In this document: piece after piece, positions 6,816 to 12,971 of the stretch
Position numbering within the stretch: the stretch's first letter is position 1
Layout: the number at the start of each line of letters is the position of its first letter
Made by a program: the position numbers and the translations under genes
The notes under the pieces: model-generated
What the model saw: the letters and a program-made list of their open reading frames with translations, nothing else
Database searches by the model: none
Told to the model about the DNA's origin: nothing
Source: CAYFQV01 sp964654185
GTDB lineage: Bacteria; Spirochaetota; Spirochaetia; DSM-27196; PWMO01
Direction of reading: 5' to 3'
Assembly (NCBI GenBank): GCA_964654185.1
Contig: CAZZIE010000125.1
Coordinates: 1-12,971, forward strand
Length of the DNA: 12,971 nucleotides

Positions 6816-7222
6816 TACTCCCCCCTCTCCTCCCGGATCCGCGCGAGGTACTCAATGACATCGTCAATGGTGAAGCCGTAGCTTGCCGCGGAGCTCAAGA
6901 GCGACTGCGCTATCCGTCTGAGAATCTGCTCGCGCTCGGCCGAGGTGACATCTATCTCGCGATCGCTGATGAAGGTGCCCGTGCCTTGCTGGGTGGTGAC
7001 GATGCCGCGCTGCTCCAGCTCCTGGTACGCCCGCGCCACGGTGTTCGGGTTGATCTCCAGCTCGACGGCGAGGCCGCGCACCGTCGGCAACCGTCCTCCC
7101 GGCCGTAGCCGCCCGTCCGCAATGGCCATCTCGACCTGCAGAATGATCTGTCGGTAGTAGGGCACCCCGCCGGCCGGGTCGAGGGCAAAGCTCAGCTCTT
7201 CACGCTTCTTGTCTGTCGCCAT
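6815..7222 (-). CDS. GntR-family transcriptional regulator, YtrA-like
   Basis: This short 135-residue regulator has an N-terminal winged helix-turn-helix (about residues 22-86) with the GntR hallmarks PYYRQIILQVEMAIADG, LRPGGRLPTVRGLA, NPNTVARAYQELEQRGIV and the wing QGTGTFIS. It then has only about 45 helical residues (REQILRRIAQSLLSSAASYG), with no large effector domain. That layout is the YtrA subfamily, whose members usually control ABC exporter operons and act as repressors. I place the start at the ATG at 7222 (MATDKKREELSF); the frame is open farther upstream but that stretch is not like the family. No strong ribosome binding site precedes it, so it may be leaderless or weakly translated. 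It is coupled to the slipin gene. Its likely target is the palindrome before the ABC-2 exporter genes (2353-2391), an inference from family habits and proximity. Confidence 0.88.
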   Translation of the reverse strand: MATDKKREELSFALDPAGGVPYYRQIILQVEMAIADGRLRPGGRLPTVRGLAVELEINPNTVARAYQELEQRGIVTTQQGTGTFISDREIDVTSAEREQILRRIAQSLLSSAASYGFTIDDVIEYLARIREERGE

Positions 7223-7245
7223 GACGTACAGCCGGCGACAGAATA
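7213..7245 (-). promoter_or_regulatory. Inverted repeat and weak promoter at the GntR gene start
   Basis: CTGTCGCC (7213-7220) and GGCGACAG (7234-7241) form a perfect 8-bp inverted repeat with a 13-bp spacer that covers the GntR start codon. Immediately beside it, reading leftward, TATTCT (7245-7240) could be a -10 element, with a poor -35 (TTCCGT, 7269-7264). If this promoter is real, the message would have a very short leader and a protein bound to the repeat could block it. The repeat does not resemble the exporter operator, so binding by the same regulator is not supported. Confidence 0.35.
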
Positions 7246-7400
7246 CTCCGGAAGCGGTGCCGGACGGAAGAGCGGAGGCGGTGGGGAGGGGCCGCCGGGG
7301 CTCCGCCTGCGGTCGCACGACCGGCGCGGTGAAACGGCTCCATGGTCTTGCCCACCTCTCCGGTGGACGTATGGCGGCGGCTGAGCGTATCGTCTAGGAG
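7223..7400. promoter_or_regulatory. Divergent intergenic region between the GntR and Crp/Fnr genes
   Basis: These 178 bp must contain the promoters of two divergent genes. For the Crp/Fnr gene the best candidate is TTGCCC (7348-7353) and, 16 bp later, TATGGC (7370-7375). Between them lies a short inverted repeat, CCACC (7352-7356) / GGTGG (7362-7366), that could be an operator. A G-rich run (GTGGGGAGGGG and following, about 7281-7300) lies in the middle. No FNR-like box is visible here, so the Crp/Fnr gene shows no sign of controlling itself. Confidence 0.35.
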
Positions 7401-8153
7401 ATGTCGTCCCGTCGTCACAGTCCCGTTGTGTTACCGGATATCTCACACGATGCCTGCACGCCGCGGCTGCGCCGAGTGCTTCTGGGACAGAACCCGCTCT
7501 TTCGAGATCTGGACGATTCACAGATCGAGGAGGTCAATCACCGCTTCACCGACACCGGCTTCTCCGCGGGGGAGGCGATCATCCACGAAGGTGCTCCGGC
7601 GGAGCGCCTCTATCTGGTGGCGCTCGGTCTGGTGAAGCTGTATCGCTCCACCGAGGAGGGGCAGACCGTTCTCATCGACATCCTGGCCAGTGGGGACTAC
7701 TTCGGCTCGATTGCCGGCTTCGGTCCGGACCGATACACCGAAACCGCGGAGGCGCGGAGCACCGTCTGCGCCCTCTCGATCGATGCGCCGGAGTTTCGAT
7801 CCATCGTGCAGAACCACTCTACCGTGGCGCTCCGAACGGTAGAAACGCTGTCGACCCGGCTCACGCTGGCACATGAGCTGCTCACCCAGTTCGGCGGGCA
7901 TGATGCCCGCTCCCGAATCGCCTACATCCTCGTGCGACTGGCCGGCAAGCTCGGCCGGGAGTGGGAAGGCGCAACGCTCATCTCCGCCCCGCTGAGCCGG
8001 GAGGAGCTCGCCTCCATGGCGGGGACGACCACCGAAACGTGCAGCCGGATTGTCAGCGCGCTGCAGCGCGACGGCATCGTCGTTGCCGGGCGAGGGTGGA
8101 TCGCGGTAGCCGATTCCGAGGCGCTCGGCACCCTCACGCCCGACGGCCGGTAG
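7401..8153 (+). CDS. Crp/Fnr-family transcriptional regulator
   Basis: This 250-residue regulator has a cyclic-nucleotide-type sensor fold (about residues 30-135: FSAGEAIIHEGAPAERLYLV, then GQTVLIDILASGDYFGSIAG), a dimerisation helix (about 138-165) and a C-terminal winged helix (about 196-232). The recognition helix TTTETCSRIVSALQRDG carries Glu212, Ser215 and Arg216 in the E-x-x-S-R spacing that FNR uses to read TTGAT half-sites. It lacks the N-terminal cysteine cluster of FNR (its cysteines are 19, 122 and 214), so an oxygen-sensing iron-sulfur cluster is unlikely; the signal is unknown. An ATG at 7401 follows AGGAG with no gap, which is closer than normal, and an in-frame stop just before excludes an earlier start; GTG at 7428 is an alternative. 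It precedes a metal-efflux gene pair that has an FNR-like box, so it probably regulates that pair. Confidence 0.88.
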   Translation: MSSRRHSPVVLPDISHDACTPRLRRVLLGQNPLFRDLDDSQIEEVNHRFTDTGFSAGEAIIHEGAPAERLYLVALGLVKLYRSTEEGQTVLIDILASGDYFGSIAGFGPDRYTETAEARSTVCALSIDAPEFRSIVQNHSTVALRTVETLSTRLTLAHELLTQFGGHDARSRIAYILVRLAGKLGREWEGATLISAPLSREELASMAGTTTETCSRIVSALQRDGIVVAGRGWIAVADSEALGTLTPDGR

Positions 8154-8214
8154 AAACCCGAGGGGTGTCCGGCCTCCAGGAACGCTGCGCCCCGCTCCCG
8201 GCACCCCCTGGCCC

Positions 8215-8271
8215 CCGCCGACGGCGCGCCCCGCTGGCGCGCCAACCGCTGACGGCCCCACCGCCGACGGC
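8215..8271. repeat. GC hairpin and short repeats after the Crp/Fnr gene
   Basis: GGCGCGCC occurs twice (8223-8230 and 8236-8243) separated by CCGCT, giving a perfect 8-bp GC stem with a five-base loop. CCGCCGACGGC flanks it at 8215-8225 and 8261-8271, with a near copy (CCGCTGACGGC) at 8247-8257. The structure lies between the regulator stop and the promoter of the metal-efflux pair and may act as a terminator or insulator, although no T-run follows. Confidence 0.45.
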
Positions 8272-8305
8272 ATTGTCCTGAACATCTGAGAATCTCTGCG
8301 GCAGA

Positions 8306-8319
8306 TTGATTCAGATCAT
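8306..8319. promoter_or_regulatory. FNR-like box upstream of the metal-efflux pair
   Basis: TTGATTCAGATCAT matches the FNR/DNR consensus TTGAT-N4-ATCAA at nine of ten defined positions. It lies between a Crp/Fnr-family gene and the operon it most likely controls, and that regulator carries the matching recognition-helix residues. The centre of the box is at 8312.5, a typical activator distance (41.5 bp) from the transcription start predicted near 8354. The match is directly visible; binding is inferred. Confidence 0.65.
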
Positions 8320-8341
8320 GGAGCGCGCCGGCTGTGCCTCG

Positions 8342-8354
8342 TACCCTCCTCTCA
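8342..8354 (+). promoter_or_regulatory. Predicted activator-dependent promoter of the metal-efflux operon
   Basis: TACCCT (8342-8347) keeps the first T, the A and the final T of a -10 element and would place transcription start near 8354. There is no -35 consensus; instead the FNR-like box is centred 41.5 bp upstream, the geometry of class II promoters in which the activator overlaps the -35 region. The leader would be about 25 bases and include the AGAGGAGGT ribosome binding site at 8365-8373. Confidence 0.45.
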
Positions 8355-8378
8355 GAAACCTGGTAGAGGAGGTACACC

Positions 8379-8594
8379 ATGAAAACCCTGCTGAGAAGCG
8401 ATGAGCTGTCCTGCCCGTCATGCGTGGCGAAGATCGAGAAGAGGCTCAAGCGCCTCGACGGTGTCCACTCGGCGACCGTCGGGTTCAACACCGGGCGCAT
8501 TGAAGTCGATCACGACGGCGACGGCCCCTCCAAGGATGACCTGGTTCAGGCCGTGCGCGATGCGGGCTACGAGGCGCGCGTCGTGCAGATGTAG
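8379..8594 (+). CDS. Stand-alone heavy-metal-associated (HMA) domain protein
   Basis: This 71-residue cytoplasmic protein is one complete HMA domain of the ferredoxin-like fold, as in copper chaperones and metal ATPase N-termini. The metal site is Cys12-Pro-Ser-Cys15 in DELSCPSCVAKIEKRLKRLDGV, where the usual GMTCxxC is replaced by ELSCPSC; the rest (VHSATVGFNTGRIEVDHDGD, then DLVQAVRDAGYEARVV) follows the family. A strong AGAGGAGGT sits upstream of the ATG. The following gene encodes a P1B ATPase without its own HMA domain, with its ribosome binding site overlapping this stop codon (TAGGAGG), so this protein most likely delivers metal to the pump or serves as its detached metal-sensing domain. 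The metal is not determined; a CxxC pair binds soft ions such as Cu(I), Zn(II) or Cd(II). Confidence 0.9.
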   Translation: MKTLLRSDELSCPSCVAKIEKRLKRLDGVHSATVGFNTGRIEVDHDGDGPSKDDLVQAVRDAGYEARVVQM

Positions 8595-8603
8595 GAGGTC
8601 GCC

Positions 8604-10553
8604 GTGCACATTGGATCCTTCATTGATGCCGTTACGCGGCGAAGCAAGGGCACTGTTGCAGTTTCCGGGGCGCTCATTGCGGGCGCCCTGGCGTTTCGCT
8701 GGCTCGTGCCGGCACCCGCCCTCTCGACGACGCTCATGATCGCAGCAGCCGTCGTGGCGGGCCTCCCCGTGGCACGCGCCGCGGGGAGCTCACTCGCAAG
8801 TCGTCACGTGAGCATTGAGCTCCTCGTCACCATTGCAGCCGTGGGAGCCGCCTTCATCGGCGAGTACTGGGAAGCTGCCGCGGTCACGTTCCTCTTCGAT
8901 CTGGGCGGCTACCTGGAAGCGCGCACCATGGCGCGGACTCGCGGCGTCATCAAGGAGCTCCTCGACCTCGCCCCGGTGAAAGCTGTTGTAGTCAGGGAAG
9001 AGAGGCAGATAGAGGTCGATGCCAACGAGGTGTCGCCGGGTGAGACGGTCATCGTTCGACCGGGCGGCAAGGTCCCTGTGGATGGGCGTGTCGAGGGTGG
9101 CACCTCTCGAATCGACGAAAGCGCCATTACCGGCGAGTCCTATCCCGCTGCGAAGGAGAGCGGGTCCAGCGTCTTTGCAGGGACAATCAACCAGCACGGC
9201 GTGTTGCGAGTAACCGCTAGCGGTGTCGGAACGGACACGACCCTGGCCCGGATCATCCGCCGGGTAGAGGAGGCGCAGGAAGCGAAGGCGCCGACTCAGC
9301 GATTCATGGAGCGCTTCTCCCGGTGGTACACCCCGGCAATCATCGTCCTTGCCGGCGGCGTCATGCTCTTCACGGGAGACATTGAGCTCGCGTTGACGGT
9401 ACTGGTTATCGGCTGCCCCGGTGCCCTGGTGATCTCCACGCCCGTCTCCGTCGTGGCAGGAATCGGTGGAGCGGCGCGCCGCGGGATTCTGATGAAGGGA
9501 GGCGCTCACCTCGAGCAGAGTGGGCGCATTACCGCGGTTGCCCTGGACAAGACCGGCACGCTTACCGAAGGGCGGCCGGAGGTCGTTCGCACCCGCGTCG
9601 CTTCATCGGTTGCCCTGAGAGGTGAGCCGGTTGCTGCCGGGGCGAGCACGCAGGTTGCACCAGACGGAGGGCCAACCGAGGGAGAGATTCTCCGGTGGGC
9701 GGCAATAGCCGAATCCGGTTCGGAGCATCCGCTCGGAGAAGCCATACGCCGGGCGGTCAATGACGACTACCTTCCGCAGGCGGACAGCGCTCAAGCAGTT
9801 CCCGGACGGGGTATAGCTGCGGAGTACGAGGGACGGGAGATCCTGGTCGGGTCACCTCGATTCATGAATGAGCGCGGGGTGGCGGATACGCGTGACCTTG
9901 CGGCTGGATCCCGTGGTGACGGGGAGCTTGCTGCGGAAGCCGGGAGGGAGCAATCCGCCGCCGGCACCGAAATCATGGTCGCCGTCGATCTGCGTCTCAT
10001 TGGGAGCATCCTTGTGGCCGACCCGATCCGTCCCGACGCCCGGGAGGCGGTTTCGAGCCTCTACGACAACGGCGTGCACCGCGTCGTCATGCTCACCGGT
10101 GACAACGAGCAAACCGCTCGGGACGTTGCCGGAGAGCTTGGCATCACCGATGTGTACGCCGGGGTGCTCCCCGAGGAGAAACTGGAACGGATCGAGGCGC
10201 TTCGAGAGGAGGGCTACGTGACGGCCATGGTCGGCGACGGGATTAACGACGCACCGGCCCTCGCCGCTGCGGATGTCGGCATTGCCATGGGCGCCGCGGG
10301 ATCCGACGTCGCCATTGAGACTGCGGACATTGCTCTCATGAAGGACGATCTGCACCTGCTTGCCCGGGCCGTCCGGCGCGCACGCGCCACCCTCAGGAAC
10401 ATCCGGCAGAACGTTGCCATTGCGGTGGTTACCGTAGCCGTCCTGCTTGCCGGCGTTCTGCTCGGCCAGGTACACATGGCCGGGGGAATGCTCGTTCACG
10501 AGGCTTCGGTGATGGTCGTGATCCTGAACGGAATGCGGCTCCTCCGGGGATAA
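8604..10553 (+). CDS. P1B-type heavy-metal-translocating ATPase with CPG transport motif
   Basis: This 649-residue inner-membrane pump exports a transition metal using ATP. It shows the actuator motif TGES (176-179), the transport motif Cys271-Pro-Gly273 (IGCPGALVIS), the phosphorylation motif with Asp315 (DKTGTLTEG), the SEHP motif of metal pumps (His375-Pro376), TGDN (498-501) and the hinge GDGINDAPALAAADVG (544-559). There are membrane segments before the actuator domain and two near the C-terminus, the last carrying His632-Glu-Ala-Ser635. CPG replaces the common CPC or SPC, and HEAS resembles the HEG(G/S) motif of the P1B-4 group, so the metal cannot be assigned safely. No N-terminal HMA domain is present. 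Two Ala/Gly-rich segments (about 336-360 and 426-454) look like inserts in the nucleotide-binding domain. The start is GTG at 8604, five bases after AGGAGG. It forms an operon with the HMA gene. Confidence 0.92.
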   Translation: MHIGSFIDAVTRRSKGTVAVSGALIAGALAFRWLVPAPALSTTLMIAAAVVAGLPVARAAGSSLASRHVSIELLVTIAAVGAAFIGEYWEAAAVTFLFDLGGYLEARTMARTRGVIKELLDLAPVKAVVVREERQIEVDANEVSPGETVIVRPGGKVPVDGRVEGGTSRIDESAITGESYPAAKESGSSVFAGTINQHGVLRVTASGVGTDTTLARIIRRVEEAQEAKAPTQRFMERFSRWYTPAIIVLAGGVMLFTGDIELALTVLVIGCPGALVISTPVSVVAGIGGAARRGILMKGGAHLEQSGRITAVALDKTGTLTEGRPEVVRTRVASSVALRGEPVAAGASTQVAPDGGPTEGEILRWAAIAESGSEHPLGEAIRRAVNDDYLPQADSAQAVPGRGIAAEYEGREILVGSPRFMNERGVADTRDLAAGSRGDGELAAEAGREQSAAGTEIMVAVDLRLIGSILVADPIRPDAREAVSSLYDNGVHRVVMLTGDNEQTARDVAGELGITDVYAGVLPEEKLERIEALREEGYVTAMVGDGINDAPALAAADVGIAMGAAGSDVAIETADIALMKDDLHLLARAVRRARATLRNIRQNVAIAVVTVAVLLAGVLLGQVHMAGGMLVHEASVMVVILNGMRLLRG

Positions 10554-10585
10554 ACCGTCACCCGGGGCCTGGAGCGTTGCGGGCT

Positions 10586-11659
10586 CTACTTCGAGTCCTC
10601 CTCCAGTTGCTGTTCCTCGGCCTGAGCTTCCCGGCGTTCGATTTCCGCCTGAATGTGCTTCAGCCGATCATTTATGCGTCGCTTTCGTTCTCCGGGGTCT
10701 GCCGGTTCACTGGTTTTCGTTTCCGCGGGGCCATCTTTGGCCGGCGCGTCCCGTTCACGCGTGAGCCTCTCCTGCAGCGCGTAGAGCTGCTCGATCGATT
10801 CCGCCTCTTCAGCGCGGTCGAAGGCGACCTCCTCGATCGGCTCTTCCGATTCACTCGGCTTGTCGGTCTGTTCCGGCGGCGGAACGTAGGTGTGATCGGA
10901 GTCGAACTCTCTCCGATCTACGATCGACGGCGAGGCGATTTCGATCGCGGTCGAGTGGAGCTGATCGAGGATGCGTTTCCGCAACTCCGAGGTCTTGCTG
11001 AGCAGCTCCGCCGGCTCCTCCAGAAGGCCGTACACACGATAGCGGATCGCGTGATCCAGGAGTTCCTCTACGAAGACGAACGGTTCGGTCAGCTCGGTCG
11101 CCGTGGCGGCCTCTTTGAGGGTCGCTTCCACACGTCCGTGGGGCACCGTGTACCCGATGGACACGGCGGCGTTTACGAAGGTGCCCGCGCGCCGGGTTAC
11201 TCGCGTAGCGGACTTGACGAGCAGCGAGTTGGGGATGGTGACCAGATCGCGGGTCACGACCTGCATTTCCGTGTGAAAGAGGCCGATATCGGTGATTCTG
11301 CCGAGACGGTCATCGAACTGAATGAAGTCGCCTGCGCGAAAGCTCTTCATTACCCGCAACATGATTCCCGCCAATGCATTGCCTACGAAGGTCGTTGATG
11401 ACAGCGCCACAATGGCACTCAGGAGAATGCCGAGAACGCTCAGTACCTGAGCACGCACCTCGGACTGGATCGGCAGAAGGCCTATGGCGAGGAAGGCACC
11501 GACGACGGAAACCAGGATGGTGAAGATCTGCAGATGGTACGGGAGGTTGCGTTTGTCCCGGATCGCGCGCGTGAACGCGAACCTCCCGACAACGATAGCG
11601 AGGGCTGTTGCTACTACCGCTACGGCGGTTCCTATCCACTCTGTGGCAGTGTCAATCAC
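10586..11659 (-). CDS. MscS-family mechanosensitive channel with charged C-terminal tail
   Basis: This 357-residue membrane protein opens under membrane tension to release solutes during osmotic downshock. Three hydrophobic segments (about residues 8-28, 44-64 and 72-100) lead into the MscS core: ALSSTTFVGNALAGIMLRVMKS, then FRAGDFIQFDDRLGRITDIG and TIPNSLLV, which form the pore-lining helix and the beta domain. The C-terminal alpha/beta part runs to about 245. A further 110 residues are highly charged and helix-prone, including EEAESIEQLYALQERLTRERD and a Glu/Lys/Arg-rich end, likely coiled coil and cytoplasmic; this tail is not part of the standard channel. Translation starts at a GTG (11659) with GGAGG six bases upstream (11670-11666). 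It follows the M20 peptidase gene by 54 bp on the same strand and ends 32 bp from the convergent metal pump. Confidence 0.92.
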   Translation of the reverse strand: MIDTATEWIGTAVAVVATALAIVVGRFAFTRAIRDKRNLPYHLQIFTILVSVVGAFLAIGLLPIQSEVRAQVLSVLGILLSAIVALSSTTFVGNALAGIMLRVMKSFRAGDFIQFDDRLGRITDIGLFHTEMQVVTRDLVTIPNSLLVKSATRVTRRAGTFVNAAVSIGYTVPHGRVEATLKEAATATELTEPFVFVEELLDHAIRYRVYGLLEEPAELLSKTSELRKRILDQLHSTAIEIASPSIVDRREFDSDHTYVPPPEQTDKPSESEEPIEEVAFDRAEEAESIEQLYALQERLTRERDAPAKDGPAETKTSEPADPGERKRRINDRLKHIQAEIERREAQAEEQQLEEDSK

Positions 11660-11681
11660 TTGCAGCCTCCATGTGCGAGGT

Positions 11682-11698
11682 GCCGAATCGATTTCGGC
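11682..11698 (-). other. Small hairpin between the peptidase and channel genes
   Basis: GCCGAA (11682-11687) and TTCGGC (11693-11698) form a six-pair stem with a five-base loop in the 54-bp gap after the peptidase stop codon. It is too weak, and lacks a T-run on the minus strand, to be a clear terminator, so co-transcription of the two genes remains likely. Confidence 0.35.
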
Positions 11699-11713
11699 GT
11701 AACAACCCCGGAG

Positions 11714-12971
11714 CTAGCCTTTTCCTCCGAGATCCTCCAGGAGGTGAATAAGGGTACGGGTACCCCGGTGGAAGAGGTCAATGTGGATGAACTCGTTGGG
11801 TCCGTGGAACCCGGCATCGGCGACGTTGAAGCCGACGATGAGCGTCGGTATGCCGAGTTCGGACTGGATCACCGGCGTAATGGGGATGGACGCGCCCATC
11901 CGGCGATACCGCGGCGGGCTGATCCACTCCTTGCTCATTGAGCGCGCGTAAGCCTGGACCAGGGGGCTCTCCATGGGGACGATGACCGGGTCGGCGCGCC
12001 CCTGCATCTCAACTTCAAGGCGAACCGTCGGCGGGGCGATCTCCCGGAGATATGCCTCGATCTGCTCGTAGATGCGTTCCGGCTTCTGGTCGGTAACGAG
12101 TCGGCAGGTGATCTTGGCGGAGGCGCGTGAGGGTATGACCGTCTTGATGCCCTCGCCGGTGTAGCCTCCGTAGATGCCGTTGATCTCCAGGGTGGGGCGC
12201 GCTGTCGCCCGTTCCTCCAGGGTGAATCCCGGCTCGCCCCAGGGCTCAGGAGCGCCGATCACGGCGTCGAAGTCGTCTCGGGACATCCCACCCTTCGCCA
12301 TCTCGGCGCGCTCTTCCGCGGCAAGGCCTCGGACGTCCTCATAGAAGCCGGGCACCGCAATCGAGCCGTCTTCGGCGTGGAGCTTCGCGACCATCTCGGC
12401 GACGGCCTGGGCGGGATTGTGGACGCGTCCGCCGTGCAAGCCGCTGTGGAGATCCGCCTTCGGACCGTGGACGTCGAACTCCATGGCCAGCATTCCCCGC
12501 AGCGCATAGTGGATGATGGGTGTATCCGGTGTCTCAATGCCGGAATCGCAAACCAGGCAGTAGTCGGCGCTCAGCCGCTCGCGGTTCGCTCGAACCCAGG
12601 GCGCGAAGTTGCGGGATCCCATCTCCTCCTCGCCTTCGAGGACGATGCGGAGGTTCACCGGGCACCCCTGCTCGGCGTTCAGGAGGCTCTCGGCGACCTT
12701 GAGGATCATGACGGTGTGGAGCTTGTCATCACCGACGCCCCGGGCGAACACCCTGCCGTCCCGCCGGGTCGGCTCGAAGGGTTCGGAGTCCCAGCCGTCT
12801 TCACGTGCCGCGGGCTGCACATCGTAGTGGGCGTACAGCAGCACCGTCGGCGCACCGGTACCGGCGCCGAGCCACTCACCGTAGACCACGGGGTGGCCCT
12901 CCGTCGGCGAGATCTCCACGCCGTCCAGACCGATGCGTCGCATGTCATCGGCAAGCCACTCGGCGGCGCGG
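11714..12971 (-). CDS. M20-family metallopeptidase/dipeptidase (5' end outside window)
   Basis: About 418 residues are visible and the frame is still open at the window edge with family sequence (AAEWLADDMRRIGL), so the gene starts outside; the ATG at 12943 is internal. The family hydrolyses dipeptides or N-acyl amino acids in the cytoplasm with two metal ions, normally zinc. The metal and catalytic residues are all present: His in AHYDVQP (codon 12829-12827), Asp in GVGDDK, the Glu pair in EGEEEMGS, Asp in VCDSG, and the C-terminal His in FHGPNEF. The dimerisation domain includes HSGLHGG and GIYGGYTGEGIKTVIPS. GHPVVYGEW and the overall length of about 450 fit the ArgE/DapE/ACY1/CPG2 dipeptidase branch rather than DapE itself. 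One departure is DDKL where DDKG is more usual. It is probably co-transcribed with the MscS gene downstream. Confidence 0.92.
   Translation of the reverse strand, partial: RAAEWLADDMRRIGLDGVEISPTEGHPVVYGEWLGAGTGAPTVLLYAHYDVQPAAREDGWDSEPFEPTRRDGRVFARGVGDDKLHTVMILKVAESLLNAEQGCPVNLRIVLEGEEEMGSRNFAPWVRANRERLSADYCLVCDSGIETPDTPIIHYALRGMLAMEFDVHGPKADLHSGLHGGRVHNPAQAVAEMVAKLHAEDGSIAVPGFYEDVRGLAAEERAEMAKGGMSRDDFDAVIGAPEPWGEPGFTLEERATARPTLEINGIYGGYTGEGIKTVIPSRASAKITCRLVTDQKPERIYEQIEAYLREIAPPTVRLEVEMQGRADPVIVPMESPLVQAYARSMSKEWISPPRYRRMGASIPITPVIQSELGIPTLIVGFNVADAGFHGPNEFIHIDLFHRGTRTLIHLLEDLGGKG

Noticed and set aside
7272..7300. G-quadruplex in the divergent intergenic region
   Set aside because: Only three runs of four G are present, with the fourth run just two G long; not distinguishable from background in such GC-rich DNA.
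7223..7318. Longer N-terminus for the GntR regulator
   Set aside because: The extra 32 residues are Pro/Arg-rich and unlike the family, and would run through the promoter region; the ATG at 7222 gives the normal YtrA-like length.
10577..11398. Plus-strand open frame of 273 residues opposite the MscS gene
   Set aside because: The MscS protein on the minus strand has all family motifs; the opposite frame is Arg- and Phe-rich without any domain.
12941..12943. ATG as true start of the M20 peptidase
   Set aside because: Typical family sequence (AAEWLADDM) continues upstream in frame to the window edge, so the gene is truncated there.

Overview
This is a GC-rich bacterial window (about two thirds G+C by eye) with twelve protein-coding genes and no RNA gene, insertion sequence or CRISPR array that I can see. 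The phylum cannot be fixed from the sequence. Starts with purine-rich ribosome binding sites, three GTG starts, tight operons and G/C-ending codons fit many high-GC bacteria. Nothing suggests a phage or plasmid backbone. It reads as chromosomal transport and regulation genes.

Layout. (1) 1-2181, plus strand: the 3' end of a substrate-binding protein, then the ATPase and permease of a NitT/TauT-type ABC importer. (2) 2182-2513: a non-coding interval with a 15-bp tandem repeat (four units), then a promoter overlapped by a strong palindrome with a third half-site, then a structured leader. (3) 2514-5500, plus strand: a three-gene ABC-2 exporter operon (one ATPase, two permeases with large extracytoplasmic domains). 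(4) 7222-5589, minus strand, convergent with the exporter: a YtrA-like GntR regulator coupled by TAATG to a slipin/band-7 membrane scaffold protein. The GntR protein is the obvious candidate to bind the exporter palindrome. (5) 7401-10553, plus strand, divergent from the GntR gene: a Crp/Fnr-family regulator, then a stand-alone heavy-metal-associated (HMA) protein and a P1B-type metal ATPase lacking its own HMA domain. An FNR-like box precedes the HMA gene, 41.5 bp upstream of a predicted transcription start, and the regulator has the E-x-x-S-R recognition-helix signature expected to read such a box. (6) 12971-10586, minus strand, convergent with the metal ATPase: an M20 metallopeptidase cut by the window edge, then an MscS-type mechanosensitive channel with a long charged C-terminal tail.

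Two self-contained regulated modules stand out. One is envelope-related: GntR, slipin and ABC-2 exporter, with a palindromic operator. The other is a metal-efflux module: Crp/Fnr regulator, HMA protein and a P1B ATPase with CPG instead of CPC in its transport motif and a C-terminal HEAS motif. Both links between regulator and site are inferences from sequence; the motifs themselves are directly visible. None of the gene boundaries shows a classical terminator with a U-tract, although several GC-rich hairpins lie between genes.
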